62,647 nucleotides of DNA from Methanolobus sp. (GCF_030682845.1 NZ_JAUXNK010000049.1:1-62647); one strand, 5' to 3'; numbered from the stretch's first letter, positions 37,264 to 47,019 are shown. Translations and numbers: made by a program. The notes: generated by a model not told the origin, from the letters alone.

Positions 37264-37869
37264 TCACAAATATGAAGAGATCGTCCTGATTACATCAGAC
37301 TCGATCTTATCAGTACTTCTGCAGGCATCTATTATGACAAAAGAGGAGGGGTTTTCTTCAGCCAGGCGCAGGTAGTTCTTCCTGACCCCCTCCAGGAAAC
37401 TAACTTTCTCGAACTTGGTCTTTTCGCCCCTGGTACCACATCGTGCAACTGCTTCCATAGGGTCAATATCAAAAAGAATCGTCAGATCCGGTGCTATAGT
37501 CCACTCTTTATGGATGTCCTGTATCCATTCAAGAGGGTCTTTGAACCTGCCTTGCAGTGTCATTCCCTGATATGCATAGCGGCTGGCGGAATATCTGTCG
37601 GAGATAACATTCCTGCCACTCTCCATGGATGGCAGGATCAGTTTGGAGATATGTTCGGCGTGGTCTGCTGCAAAAAGAAAAAGCTCTGCAAGGTGATCCG
37701 TGTCAGCATGTATGGCACGATTGACAGCTTCACCTATCCAGCTTCCCGTCGGCTCCCGGGTGAAAACGAAGTCACTAAAATCCGGATTTGAGGCAAGGGA
37801 CTTTGCCATGGTAGATTTGCCTGAGCCGTCGATCCCTTCAAGAGTTATGAGTTTTCCCTTTGATGGCAT
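37264..37869 (-). CDS. tmk: Thymidylate kinase
   Basis: A 201-residue dTMP kinase that makes dTDP for DNA synthesis. Walker A is LEGIDGSGKSTMAKSL, the catalytic loop TREPTGSWIGEAV, the LID/TMP region DRYSASRYAYQGMTLQ, and ILFDIDPMEAVARCGTRGEKTKFEKV follows. The start ATG 37869 is clear. It lies 52 bp downstream of a tiny zinc-ribbon gene on the same strand and may share its transcript. Confidence 0.95.
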   Translation of the reverse strand: MPSKGKLITLEGIDGSGKSTMAKSLASNPDFSDFVFTREPTGSWIGEAVNRAIHADTDHLAELFLFAADHAEHISKLILPSMESGRNVISDRYSASRYAYQGMTLQGRFKDPLEWIQDIHKEWTIAPDLTILFDIDPMEAVARCGTRGEKTKFEKVSFLEGVRKNYLRLAEENPSSFVIIDACRSTDKIESDVIRTISSYL

Positions 37870-37921
37870 GTATCATGAAAGAGAACGGATGATATTTAGC
37901 CTATTTGCATCCACGAGAAGT

Positions 37922-38050
37922 TCATGCACGAGACACGTTCTCAGAATCGCACTGGAAACATTTTACAGGAAAGCGATCCGGGTCTTCCTGGAACAGGAAG
38001 TCGCATATGTTGCATCGGAAATATACTGTTGATGGGTTGTAGTCATCCAT
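37922..38050 (-). CDS. Tiny zinc-ribbon protein, 42 residues
   Basis: ATG 38050 is preceded by AAGGTGATATC, an ideal ribosome site. The product has two CxxC pairs, CNIC (residues 13-16) and CFQC (31-34), with acidic and aromatic residues between, which is a rubredoxin-like or zinc-ribbon fold. No other domain is present. AT-rich sequence upstream (38055-38100) can hold the promoter and also that of the divergent DUF166 gene. Function unknown; such short metal-binding proteins are common in methanogens. Confidence 0.75.
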   Translation of the reverse strand: MDDYNPSTVYFRCNICDFLFQEDPDRFPVKCFQCDSENVSRA

Positions 38051-38144
38051 GATATCACCTTAATTAATATAGAAAATAGTAATATAAAAATCTCTGCCAA
38101 AACATATAAAGTAAGGATGCCCATTTTCTGAAAAGGACAAATAT

Positions 38145-38819
38145 ATGACGACAATAGGAGTGATCACCAGAGGAAAGTACGGCAGGCGGCTTATTGAAAC
38201 ACTGCTGGCAAAGACAGCTCTTGATGTCGTTCACACATCAGTGCCTGAACAACTCCCGGGTTTTATTGATGAACCGGAAGGATACCTGAGCGAGCTTGCC
38301 CTTGATGACGCTGTATTCAGATCAGATATAGTGATAACTTACTCTCTTCATCCTGACCTCACTGCTGCGATTGCGCAGAAAGCCGGAAAGGATGGCGCCA
38401 GGGCACTCATCGTACCTGGAGGGGCTTCAAAAGCACCGTTAAAGGAGCTGGAACATATCTCAGAGAAATATGGGATGTACATCGAGATTGAAGATATCTG
38501 CTGTACCCTTTCCGATAATCCTGCAATATATGATTTCTCTTCAAAGCTGGCAAGCCCGGTGCTTTATATAGAAACAGATAACGGAAAAGTGTCAGATGTA
38601 AAGGTTATCCGCGGTGCTCCTTGCGGGAGTACCTGGCAGATGGCAAAAGAGCTGATAGGCACAAAGATAGAGGATGCGCCTGCCAGGGCAGGCTTGCTGA
38701 TACAACAGTATCCTTGCAGAGCTGTGCGTGGAACCCTTGGCGGCATCCACCAGTCCGCCGAAATTCACAAGAGTGCGGTTGAGAAGGCCCTTCTCTCGAA
38801 ACAAAAGAAGGAGGAGTAG
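38145..38819 (+). CDS. DUF166 family protein
   Basis: A 224-residue protein matching the archaeal DUF166 family (at one time annotated as thymidylate-synthase-like). It begins TTIGVITRGKYGRRLIETL and has ALIVPGGASKAPLKELEHIS and a conserved cysteine-containing segment VIRGAPCGSTWQMAKELIG, then QYPCRAVRGTLGGIHQSAEIH. The conserved Cys residues (CC, C, C) may bind metal. The biochemical function is unknown to me. It ends in TAG, 34 bp before the PolX/PHP gene in the same direction. Confidence 0.82.
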   Translation: MTTIGVITRGKYGRRLIETLLAKTALDVVHTSVPEQLPGFIDEPEGYLSELALDDAVFRSDIVITYSLHPDLTAAIAQKAGKDGARALIVPGGASKAPLKELEHISEKYGMYIEIEDICCTLSDNPAIYDFSSKLASPVLYIETDNGKVSDVKVIRGAPCGSTWQMAKELIGTKIEDAPARAGLLIQQYPCRAVRGTLGGIHQSAEIHKSAVEKALLSKQKKEE

Positions 38820-38853
38820 GTAACTACAATACATAATCAGAGGAACGTTTGTG

Positions 38854-40614
38854 ATGGACAATGCTGAGATTGCGGATATCCTCAACCGCATGGGCAGGCT
38901 GCTGGAATTCATGGGAGGGGACCCATTCAAGATAATGGCCTACGAAAAAGCTGCCAGGAGCATCAAAAGACTTGAAATGGACATAAGTAGCATCCATCAG
39001 GAAGGGCATCTCTCAGACGTACCAAATGTGGGGAAAGCCATAGAGGAAAAGATAGAGGAACTGTTGACCAAAGGGACTTTTGAAGCATACGAAAAGACTC
39101 TGGCTGAAATTCCTCCCGGAATTATCGAAATAATGGATATATCCGGCATCGGTCCCAAAACTGCAAAGATACTGTATGAAAGACTTGCCATTGAATCCAC
39201 AGGAGAACTTATCAAAGCGGCAGAAGAGCATCGCATCCGCCGGCTCCCGCGTATGGGACCAAAACAGGAGGAAAGAATCCTGAAAGCAGCCAGGAACCGG
39301 GTTCAGAGCAGCGATTTCAGGAGAACTCCTCTTGCAGTTGCGACCGCCATTGAACAACAGATCACTGAGAAACTGAGCGTCAGCCCATATATAAAGAAGG
39401 TCGTACCTGTCGGAAGTCTTCGAAGAAAAATGGAAACAGTTGGGAATATTGACCTTTTTGCCCTTTCCGATGAACCTGAAAAAGCCATTGATGCCTTCAT
39501 GCATCTTGGAAAAGCTGCTCCGGTGCCGGAAATCAGGAATCTGCATGAAGGAAGTGCACATGCAGCTATTGTCCATGAAAACGGCATAAGGATAGACCTG
39601 TATGTATGCTCCGGAGGTTGCTGTGGGTCACTGATGCAGTATCTTACAGGTTCAAAAGAACATAATGTCCGCCTGCAGGAAGTAGCGCGTGCCCAGGGAT
39701 ACACTGTCAGCGAGAAGGGATTGATCTGTAAGGAAAAAAGCCGAGATGAGGAAGGATTAACAAATGAAGCCGGAGAGTTTTCAGAAGAAGCAGACATCTA
39801 TGAACTTCTCGGGCTTGGATACCTCCCGCCTGAACTCCGGGAGGACCGGGGTGAGGTCGAGGCAGGCCTGGAAAGGAGGCTCCCTGTGCTGATAGAGCGA
39901 AAAGATATCAAAGGAGACCTTCATGTCCATTCAAGATGGAGTGATGGAAGGAACACTATTGAAGAGCTTGCGTTACATGCAAGAGGACTTGGCTATGAAT
40001 ATATAGCCATAACGGACCACTCACCTTCCACGGGAGTCGCGAACGGCCTGTCCGAGCAGAGATTGCTTGACCATATACGCGAAATAGATGAAATCAATGA
40101 CAGAATTGACGGTATCAGACTGCTCTCGGGCACTGAGTGCGACATCAGATCCGACGGCAGGCTTGATTACAGCAGCGAGGTCCTGGAGGGACTTGATATT
40201 GTTGTCGTTGCCGTGCATGCTGGTCTGGAACAGGACAGAAAAAGCATGACAAAGCGTGTTATTGCTGCGCTTGAGAATGAACATGTGGACATACTTGCCC
40301 ACCCCACCGGGAGAAAGTTCGGAAAGCGTTCAGGATATGATATAGATATGGAAAAGGTCATGCAGGCGGCTTTTGATAATGACAAGGTCCTTGAGATCAA
40401 TTCTTCACCTTCAAGGCTTGACCTGAATGACATGCATGCAAGAATGGCAAAGGAAGTAGGAGTGAAGATAGCCATCAATACGGACACGCATTCACTTGCA
40501 CACTTTGACAACATCGACTATGGTATCGATGTTGCCCGCAGGGCATGGCTTGAGCCTGCGGATGTCGTGAATACGCGTGGATTAAAAGAGATATGTTCCA
40601 TGTTACGGATATGA
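38854..40614 (+). CDS. PolX/PHP family protein (DNA polymerase X-like with PHP phosphoesterase)
   Basis: A 586-residue protein. Residues 1-130 are the helix-hairpin-helix 8-kDa-type part (NVGKAIEEKIEELL; DISGIGPKTAKILYE). The nucleotidyltransferase domain spans about 160-310, and the C-terminal PHP domain about 345-585. PHP metal ligands are intact: LHVHSRWSDG, ITDHSPSTG, GTECDI, VVAVHAG, DILAHPTGR and NTDTH. The polymerase site reads VGSLRRKMETVGNIDLF, where the family has DxD; the first Asp is Asn here, while the later acidic residue in RIDLYV remains. Exonuclease or phosphatase activity is therefore likely, polymerase activity doubtful. ATG 38854 directly follows an in-frame GTG; GAGGAA lies upstream. 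Confidence 0.9.
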   Translation: MDNAEIADILNRMGRLLEFMGGDPFKIMAYEKAARSIKRLEMDISSIHQEGHLSDVPNVGKAIEEKIEELLTKGTFEAYEKTLAEIPPGIIEIMDISGIGPKTAKILYERLAIESTGELIKAAEEHRIRRLPRMGPKQEERILKAARNRVQSSDFRRTPLAVATAIEQQITEKLSVSPYIKKVVPVGSLRRKMETVGNIDLFALSDEPEKAIDAFMHLGKAAPVPEIRNLHEGSAHAAIVHENGIRIDLYVCSGGCCGSLMQYLTGSKEHNVRLQEVARAQGYTVSEKGLICKEKSRDEEGLTNEAGEFSEEADIYELLGLGYLPPELREDRGEVEAGLERRLPVLIERKDIKGDLHVHSRWSDGRNTIEELALHARGLGYEYIAITDHSPSTGVANGLSEQRLLDHIREIDEINDRIDGIRLLSGTECDIRSDGRLDYSSEVLEGLDIVVVAVHAGLEQDRKSMTKRVIAALENEHVDILAHPTGRKFGKRSGYDIDMEKVMQAAFDNDKVLEINSSPSRLDLNDMHARMAKEVGVKIAINTDTHSLAHFDNIDYGIDVARRAWLEPADVVNTRGLKEICSMLRI

Positions 40615-40636
40615 AACAGCATTAGATGGACATATT

Positions 40637-42079
40637 TTAATTTCGGTCTTTTCTCTTTTGTAGTTTTATACGTTGTCCCAGAATACACTTTCCACCCCTG
40701 TGGCCTCCAAGGGGATTGAATGTGGTACCCATGGAGTTCATGCACCTTGCCATGACAGCTGCGCCGCGTGCAAGGCCGTCATCCACGAAAACAACGTTCT
40801 CCTCGATCTTACGATTGATTCCAAGGTCATCCAGGTACTGCAGGATAAGTCTGGGTTTAGCTCCTGTAATACCTGCCCTGCCAGTAATACCGATGGCAGT
40901 ATCTTCAAACACAAGGCCTTCTTCCTGTGCTACTTTCACCAGGCGTTGAACTACCCTTGCCATGACTATATCAATTACTGCAAAGAGTGTCTTTAGATTA
41001 TGCTTCTCATATATCTCCGCTCCTATCTCTGACAACTTGTCCATATCTGTGCCATTGTTGCCAACATCACATCCGATGAGTACAACACCTATGGCATCGG
41101 CTGCCTCCGAATTGACTGGAACGCTTCCGTATCTCTTGCGGCCTTTAGGAACTCGCTCTATGAGTATGTACTTGTGGATCCGCTCAGCATACTCTTTTAT
41201 AGCCTTACTTTTCAGTTTAAGGGAAAGCATACCCAGTGAGGTCTTGTCTGCGACATCAAGAGCAGTTCCTTTCTTGGAATCTACCAGCCCTGTCCCTTTG
41301 ATAATGGCATCAGGGATCGCACCTGCATAACCACAGAAGTTCCCGATGGTCTTTGCATAAGGCAAATCAGGGCTGATGACCCTGCCATCAAGCGTGGTAC
41401 CGAAGTCTATGGAGATGCAGGGGTTGCGAAAATCGATATCCACCCATTTGGCTCCCTCCTTTATCCCTGCGGTTGCCAGTTCGCCTTCCATCTCATTCGC
41501 GACGATCTCAACCCCTGTCGCTCCGGTGGGAGGCGTGACACTCGCCACAGCCCCGTCAAATACAACCTGTTCGAGCTTTGTGTGCTTGCGAAACCTCTCA
41601 GGCACATTGGACATACCCATTGGCGGCGTCATCCTGTTTGGAGGTACACCTGCCATCAGGCAGCCATCAGCAAGGGCTTTTATAAACTCTCCAACCTCAT
41701 CAGGAGTGTCAAAGCCGGCAACAACACCTGTGGACCTTACCACAAAATGAATATCTTCCTTGATATCGAGATTTGACTGCTTCACTGCTCTAAGCAGGGT
41801 GTCCCGCACCATTTCGGCAACCGACTGGCGTGTCAGCTCCACACCATTGAGAGTTCGCCCAAAAACCTCTTCTCCTTCCTCGGGAGGACGGACATCTCTG
41901 GTCATGGTCACGATCTTGTTGACAAGGCGGGTCTTCCCGTCCTCGAGATTTGTGGCAGTAAGGATGCACTTGGTTGTGGTGTTGCCTACCTCTACCGATG
42001 CTACTATAAAATAAGGTTTGGATTTAAGGTCTATCAGGCGCACTGAAGGGCTTTCTGCGATCCTTGGTTTAAATCCCAT
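40637..42079 (-). CDS. Methanogenesis marker protein 14 (putative)
   Basis: A 480-residue protein matching the methanogen-only family known as methanogenesis marker 14. Glycine-rich nucleotide-binding segments resemble ASKHA/EutA-type ATPases: VASVEVGNTTTKCILTATNL near the N-terminus, ISIDFGTTLDGRVI in the middle and VFVDDGLARGAAVMARCMNSMG near the end. The function is not established; the family's distribution suggests a role in making or activating methanogenesis enzymes. ATG 42079 follows GAGGAATG. A thioredoxin gene ends 10 bp upstream, so the pair is an operon. Confidence 0.88.
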   Translation of the reverse strand: MGFKPRIAESPSVRLIDLKSKPYFIVASVEVGNTTTKCILTATNLEDGKTRLVNKIVTMTRDVRPPEEGEEVFGRTLNGVELTRQSVAEMVRDTLLRAVKQSNLDIKEDIHFVVRSTGVVAGFDTPDEVGEFIKALADGCLMAGVPPNRMTPPMGMSNVPERFRKHTKLEQVVFDGAVASVTPPTGATGVEIVANEMEGELATAGIKEGAKWVDIDFRNPCISIDFGTTLDGRVISPDLPYAKTIGNFCGYAGAIPDAIIKGTGLVDSKKGTALDVADKTSLGMLSLKLKSKAIKEYAERIHKYILIERVPKGRKRYGSVPVNSEAADAIGVVLIGCDVGNNGTDMDKLSEIGAEIYEKHNLKTLFAVIDIVMARVVQRLVKVAQEEGLVFEDTAIGITGRAGITGAKPRLILQYLDDLGINRKIEENVVFVDDGLARGAAVMARCMNSMGTTFNPLGGHRGGKCILGQRIKLQKRKDRN

Positions 42080-42089
42080 TTTTCATTCC

Positions 42090-42482
42090 TCACATTAAAG
42101 GCTGCAGTCTCTGGATAATCCTTTGTTTTGGAACCGCACCTATTATCCTGTCTACAAGCTTGCCATTCTTGAAAACCAGCAGTGCCGGTATGCTGGTTAT
42201 AGCATATTTTCCAGCAGTAGATTTATTATTATCGACGTTAAGCTTGCCAAAGACCACCTTTCCCTGAAGTTCGGCTGCCAGTTCGTCGATGATAGGAGAG
42301 ATCATACGGCATGGACCACACCACTGCGCCCAGCAGTCCACAACCGTCAGGTTATATTTTAAGATGAACTCATCAAATACAGCATCTGTGATCTCGACAG
42401 GGCTACCCGGGTGCTCACGTTTCTCAAGCCCCTTCTTCAAACCTTCCATTTTCCTCTGCCTTATCTCATCTATTTCGTCCAT
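42090..42482 (-). CDS. Thioredoxin with N-terminal extension
   Basis: A 130-residue thioredoxin. The active site is WAQWCGPCRMISPIIDELA (about residues 53-70) and the cis-Pro is in ITSIPALLVFKNGK. About 28 charged residues precede the fold (DEIDEIRQRKMEGLKKGLEKRE), more than in a minimal thioredoxin, and may bind a partner. It starts at ATG 42482 with AGGTAGGTAAGC in front. The marker 14 gene follows after 10 bp, suggesting that the thioredoxin reduces that protein or works alongside it. Confidence 0.94.
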   Translation of the reverse strand: MDEIDEIRQRKMEGLKKGLEKREHPGSPVEITDAVFDEFILKYNLTVVDCWAQWCGPCRMISPIIDELAAELQGKVVFGKLNVDNNKSTAGKYAITSIPALLVFKNGKLVDRIIGAVPKQRIIQRLQPLM

Positions 42483-42685
42483 TTGCTTACCTACCTTTAA
42501 AGAACCGGATCATCAATAACACTATAAAATGACGCTTTTTATCACTGCTATTTTTTCTGTATGTAGTTACATGCTTTGATAACTTAAAGTTTTGCATGGT
42601 TGTGCAATAATTGTACATAACCATACTGATATGTAATAGAATTATAATATAAATGTTACATCATTAATCATTGCGACTGATAGGA

Positions 42686-42859
42686 ATGGCAGATAAAAAA
42701 GGAAAAACCACTCCTGTAACAGACAGGACCATTTTTGACCAAAAATGCATCACATGCGGGACATGGATGCAGAGGACCGTGAAAGTAGGAAGGAACGGGA
42801 TAGGTTCATTCACATATTTCTGTCCGGAATGCGGCTTGTCTTATACTGTGGATGAATGA
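42686..42859 (+). CDS. Small zinc-ribbon protein, 57 residues
   Basis: The product has CITCGTWMQRT and YFCPECGLSYTVDE, two CxxC pairs about 25 residues apart, forming a zinc ribbon. A TATA-like TTATAATATAAAT at about 42641-42653 predicts a transcript start close to 42676, so ATG 42686 is preferred over an in-frame TTG at 42671. The stop overlaps the start of the Mrr-like nuclease gene (ATGA, 42856-42859), so the two are translationally coupled and likely act together. Confidence 0.8.
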   Translation: MADKKGKTTPVTDRTIFDQKCITCGTWMQRTVKVGRNGIGSFTYFCPECGLSYTVDE

Positions 42860-43881
42860 GCAAAATGGAAAAATGGTCGCCTGGACAACTGCAACAGATA
42901 GAGCCTTATGATTTTGAAAAGCTTCTGGCACAGCTTTTCAGGAAGATGGGATATGCGGTTGAAGAAACACAGTATTCCCATGACAGGGGCATCGACCTAA
43001 TAATAAGGATAGTTCACTTCGGACTCTCGCACTCATGGATAGTGCAGGCAAAAAGATATACAGATCCCGTGGGAGTGAAAGCTGTCAGGGAGTACAGTAG
43101 TCTGAGGTACCGTGACAGGGTCGATGGGGTAATTATAGTTGCTACCTCCAGTTTTACGAGGCAAGCACAGGATGAGGCTGCAGAGCACAACGTCAAACTC
43201 ATAGACGTTAACCTCCTTGTTGAGATGCTGAACCATTACCTCCCCGAAGAGAACAGGGGATTGTGTACAAAAGAAGCAACAGAAAATGGTGATGTACGGA
43301 ACCATGAATCTTTTACTATTATGAGGAGAGGAGAGGAATTGCTTGCTGAGGAGCCTGTAAGCCTTGGAAAAGATAAGATGGTCATGGTGATAACAAGCAA
43401 GAACATCTTTTTCAAAAAGGAGTCAGGCCTGATTTCCAGAAAAGAAAACATAGAGCAGCGTATAGAGATGAAGGACATGGCGGGAGTACATGCTGACCAG
43501 CAGGGCCTCTTCCTTATAGCAGGGCAGAAACGCCTGAAAGTGTATCCTTTGTCCGCAAAGAGAAAAGACAGGATACTGGAACTTCTTGAGAGCCTCAGGC
43601 CAGAGTATGTGCGTGGGGAGCACCTGCTTAAGTCTGCAAGGAAGAACTCGACAATGACAATCCTCACAAATAAGCGACTGGCTCAGATTGGCATTGATAA
43701 CGGGGAAATGGAAGACATTCCGTTATCAAAGATAATAAGTGTTGAAGCAGACGGCGGGTTCTTTAAAAAGGACAGTATCATTGTCTTCGAATCCTCAAAT
43801 GGTGTGGAAAAGCACTTTTTTGAAGTGGACAACGCCCTGGAGTGGAAAGCTGTCATCGAGCAAAAGGTAAGGGTGGGCTGA
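42856..43881 (+). CDS. Mrr-like restriction-endonuclease-fold protein with two PH-like domains
   Basis: A 341-residue protein. The N-terminal ~130 residues are an Mrr_cat-type nuclease: PYDFEKLLAQLFRKMGYAVEETQ, catalytic D in HDRGIDLII, and the Q-x-K motif in WIVQAKRYTDPVG, then VIIVATSSFTRQAQDEA. The catalytic residues appear intact. The remainder has two repeats resembling bacterial PH-like domains, about 150-240 (GEELLAEEPVSLGKDKMVMVITSKNIFFKK) and about 250-340 (GEHLLKSARKNSTMTILTNKRLAQIG). It starts inside the stop of the zinc-ribbon gene. Mrr-type proteins cut modified or foreign DNA; a housekeeping DNA role is also possible. No methylase is nearby. Confidence 0.82.
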   Translation: MSKMEKWSPGQLQQIEPYDFEKLLAQLFRKMGYAVEETQYSHDRGIDLIIRIVHFGLSHSWIVQAKRYTDPVGVKAVREYSSLRYRDRVDGVIIVATSSFTRQAQDEAAEHNVKLIDVNLLVEMLNHYLPEENRGLCTKEATENGDVRNHESFTIMRRGEELLAEEPVSLGKDKMVMVITSKNIFFKKESGLISRKENIEQRIEMKDMAGVHADQQGLFLIAGQKRLKVYPLSAKRKDRILELLESLRPEYVRGEHLLKSARKNSTMTILTNKRLAQIGIDNGEMEDIPLSKIISVEADGGFFKKDSIIVFESSNGVEKHFFEVDNALEWKAVIEQKVRVG

Positions 43882-43931
43882 CATGAGCCTTTCGCATTGT
43901 TAACTGTCAAGAAACCCTTAATACCAAAGCA

Positions 43932-43946
43932 CGAAATATAAGTTAT
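43932..43946 (+). promoter_or_regulatory. TATA-like box of the copper operon
   Basis: GAAATATAAGTTATA at about 43932-43946 lies about 31 bases before the copZ ATG at 43977. Suitable as the promoter of copZ-copA. No obvious copper-regulator operator was recognised. Confidence 0.45.
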
Positions 43947-43976
43947 ACAACCTTGAACAGTTAATGGGAGTATAAC

Positions 43977-44186
43977 ATGAACCAAGAGACCATAAAGATC
44001 GAAGGGATGATGTGCGGACACTGCCAGATGACAGTGGAAAAAGCAATCAGGGATGTAAAGGGCGTCCAGGACGTGAACGTCAGCCTCGGCGACAAGCAGG
44101 CTGAAGTGTCCTACAATCCCGGGATCACAGACCCTGCAACTATAAGGTCCGCGGTCGTCAAAGCAGGCTATAAGGTCATGGATTAA
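43977..44186 (+). CDS. copZ: Heavy-metal-associated domain copper chaperone (CopZ-like)
   Basis: A 69-residue HMA-domain protein with the metal site [15 protein letters not shown] (MxCxxC) and the usual fold end GYKVMD. It binds Cu(I) and hands it to the ATPase encoded 40 bp downstream. ATG 43977 follows GGGAGTATAAC. Confidence 0.9.
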   Translation: MNQETIKIEGMMCGHCQMTVEKAIRDVKGVQDVNVSLGDKQAEVSYNPGITDPATIRSAVVKAGYKVMD

Positions 44187-44226
44187 GCAGGGTTTTTGCT
44201 GCGGATATTTTCTTGTGTTATCAGAT

Positions 44227-47019
44227 ATGAATACACATATCAAAGTGTATGGAATGACCTGTATGCACTGTCACAAGCGCGTGACAGATGCAATCATGGC
44301 CATTGAAGGCGTTTCTTCTGTTGATGTCAGTCTTGAGGATGAGAGCGCCACGTTGGAGTTTGACTCCGGGAAGACCAGCCTTGAAGAGATCAGGCAGGCT
44401 GTCACGGATGCTGGATATGAGGTCGGTGCAGAGGAATGCGAACTGGAGGAGCCTGCCGGATTGCCTGAGGCTGCCACGCAGGGACAGACTGCATGCCGGA
44501 TAATCCCTGAAGAAGCGATAGATGAGCAAAAAAGACCTGATCCCGGTGTTTTGGAAGATTCCGTTTTCAGGATATCCGGTATGAAATGCTCGTCATGTGC
44601 TCAGAACATACAGGGCGTTCTGGGCAAACGCGACGGGGTTATCTCAGTTACGGTGAACCTTCCTCTTGAGAGAGCCACTGTAAGGTACGAGCCTGCAAAG
44701 GTCAGCCCGGAGAAGCTTGCAGAGGATATAGAATCCCTTGGCTACCATGTTGTGAAGGATCGTGTGACTCTCAATGTGGGAGGAATGACGTGCGCTTCGT
44801 GTGCCCAGAACGTCGAGAAGGTGCTAAAGAGGCTTGACGGTATCAGTTCGGTCAATGTTAACGTGTCCGTGGGGAAAGCCCGGATCGAGTACAATTCCTC
44901 TGTGGTTTCGGTAGAAGATATGAGAAAGGCCATCGAGGGCATCGGTTACTCGGCTTCCATGCCTGTTGACAGGCAACTTGCCGAGGACCGGGAAAGGAAA
45001 GAAAGGGAAGACGAGATCCGGAGACAGAGGAACAACCTCATAATTTCGGTAGTGATTGCAATCCCTGTCATGTTAGGAAGCCTGAAGCCGGTCTTCCCTG
45101 ATTACTTTGGCTTCGTCCCGGATATCCTGGCCAACAGGAACGTGCTGTTTCTGCTTACAACCATCGTCATGGTATTCCCAGGAAGACAGTTCTTTGAGGG
45201 AACTTACCGGGGCCTGAAGCATGGAGTGACCGACATGAACCTGCTCATCGCCACAGGAACCGGCGCGGCCTACATCATAAGTGTTGCTTCAAGCTACCTG
45301 GACCTGGGGCCCGGCTACCATCATCTGTATTACGATACTGCCGTTATGCTTATTGCGTTCATTGTGCTCGGGAGGTACATGGAGGCCCGCGCCAGGGGCA
45401 GGACATCCGAATCCATCAAGAAGCTCATAGGGCTCCAGGCAAAGACCGCACTCATAATTGTCGACGGGCAGGAAAGAGAAGTGCCTGTTGAGAGCGTCGA
45501 GGTCGATGACATTGTTTTTGTCAGGCCAGGGGAAAAGATACCTGTTGACGGCGTAGTGATCGACGGGACATCAGCAGTTGACGAATCCATGATCACGGGA
45601 GAGAGCATCCCTGTTGACAAGAGCAAAGGGGATGTTGTGATCGGCTCTACATTAAACCGCAGTGGAGCCATGAAACTACGCGCCACCAATGTGGGCGCCG
45701 ATACCGCACTTGCGCGTATAATAGAACTGGTGGAGAACGCACAGAATTCCAAGGCACCCATACAGAGAATTGCAGACGTTGTCGCCGGCCACTTTATACT
45801 CATAGTCCATGTACTGGCACTGGCAGCTTTCTTCTTCTGGTACTTTATCGGATTCGAGAGGTACGACGTGACCCTGAACTCAGGGATAGCGAGCCCCTTC
45901 CTGTTCGCACTGCTCATCTCCATCACGGTGCTTGTGATATCGTGCCCCTGTGCAGTAGGTCTTGCAACCCCTGCGGCCATAATGGTGGGCACAGGCAAGG
46001 GTGCTGAGAACGGTATACTCATCAAGGGCGGAGAAGCACTTGAAAGAACGCTGAAAATAGACACCATTGTCTTTGACAAGACCGGGACGCTCACAAAGGG
46101 AGAGCCTGAGCTTACGGACATAGTTCCTGTTGCAGAGCTCAGCGCCGATGAAGTGCTTGAGATGGCAGCGAGTGCTGAGAAGGGTTCTGAGCATCCGTTG
46201 GGAGAAGCCATCGTCAGGGGTGCAGAGCAACGCAAGCTTAAGTTAAGGGACGTTGAAGGTTTCAGGTCCATTGCCGGTAAAGGTGTGGAAGCGACCATTG
46301 AAGGCAGCAGGATATTGCTTGGGACCCGCAAGCTGATGACAGACAATGGTATTGACATCTCTTCGGTGGAAAAGACAATGGAAAGCCTTGAAGCACAAGG
46401 CAGGACAACCATGATAGCCGCAAGGGACGACAGGTTAGTAGGACTTGTAGCAGTCGCCGACACCCTCAAAGAGAACTCGAAGGAAGCTGTGGAGAAGATA
46501 CGCAGCATGGGCATCGAGGTTGTTATGATCACCGGCGACAACCGCAGGACGGCCGATGCGATTGCATCAAGCATTGGTATCACACGGGTGCTTGCAGAGG
46601 TGCTTCCTGAGGACAAGGCCTCTGAGATCCGCAAACTGCAGGAGGAAGGCCGTATCGTTGCGATGGTGGGTGACGGCATTAACGATGCTCCCGCCCTGAC
46701 CCAGGCAGACATCGGCATAGCCATGGGAGCAGGAACCGATGTTGCCATGGAGTCAGCACAGATAGTGCTCATCAAGAACGATCTGAGAGACGTGATAGCT
46801 TCCATCAGGCTTAGCAGGCTCACAATGAACAAGATCAAGCAGAACCTCTTCTGGGCCTTCGGCTATAATACACTGGGCATACCTCTGGCTGCGGGCCTGC
46901 TTTACCCGGTGGTGAAGACTATTCTCATCAGCCCGGAACTTGCAGCGGCCTTCATGGCACTGAGCTCGGTATCAGTAACCACTAACTCCATGCTGATGAA
47001 GAGAAAGAGAATAAAATAG
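44227..47019 (+). CDS. copA: Copper-translocating P-type ATPase with three HMA domains
   Basis: A 930-residue P1B-type ATPase exporting Cu(I). Three N-terminal HMA domains carry GMTCMHC (residue ~12), GMKCSSC (~120) and GMTCASC (~192), separated by a linker of about 40 residues after the first. About eight membrane helices follow, with the ion motif [13 protein letters not shown] in the sixth; TGES of the actuator, phosphorylation site [16 protein letters not shown] and [10 protein letters not shown] are intact. Many homologs have one or two HMA domains, so three is on the high side. ATG 44227 starts the HMA fold; GTG 44215 is an alternative. It ends in TAG; a small membrane protein gene follows 25 bp later. 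Confidence 0.95.
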   Translation: MNTHIKVYGMTCMHCHKRVTDAIMAIEGVSSVDVSLEDESATLEFDSGKTSLEEIRQAVTDAGYEVGAEECELEEPAGLPEAATQGQTACRIIPEEAIDEQKRPDPGVLEDSVFRISGMKCSSCAQNIQGVLGKRDGVISVTVNLPLERATVRYEPAKVSPEKLAEDIESLGYHVVKDRVTLNVGGMTCASCAQNVEKVLKRLDGISSVNVNVSVGKARIEYNSSVVSVEDMRKAIEGIGYSASMPVDRQLAEDRERKEREDEIRRQRNNLIISVVIAIPVMLGSLKPVFPDYFGFVPDILANRNVLFLLTTIVMVFPGRQFFEGTYRGLKHGVTDMNLLIATGTGAAYIISVASSYLDLGPGYHHLYYDTAVMLIAFIVLGRYMEARARGRTSESIKKLIGLQAKTALIIVDGQEREVPVESVEVDDIVFVRPGEKIPVDGVVIDGTSAVDESMITGESIPVDKSKGDVVIGSTLNRSGAMKLRATNVGADTALARIIELVENAQNSKAPIQRIADVVAGHFILIVHVLALAAFFFWYFIGFERYDVTLNSGIASPFLFALLISITVLVISCPCAVGLATPAAIMVGTGKGAENGILIKGGEALERTLKIDTIVFDKTGTLTKGEPELTDIVPVAELSADEVLEMAASAEKGSEHPLGEAIVRGAEQRKLKLRDVEGFRSIAGKGVEATIEGSRILLGTRKLMTDNGIDISSVEKTMESLEAQGRTTMIAARDDRLVGLVAVADTLKENSKEAVEKIRSMGIEVVMITGDNRRTADAIASSIGITRVLAEVLPEDKASEIRKLQEEGRIVAMVGDGINDAPALTQADIGIAMGAGTDVAMESAQIVLIKNDLRDVIASIRLSRLTMNKIKQNLFWAFGYNTLGIPLAAGLLYPVVKTILISPELAAAFMALSSVSVTTNSMLMKRKRIK

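Noticed and set aside
45330-46838. A 502-codon open frame antisense to copA
   Set aside because: It mirrors the codon pattern of copA, has low-complexity Ser/Met/Pro-rich translation and no family motif. The sense gene is unmistakable.
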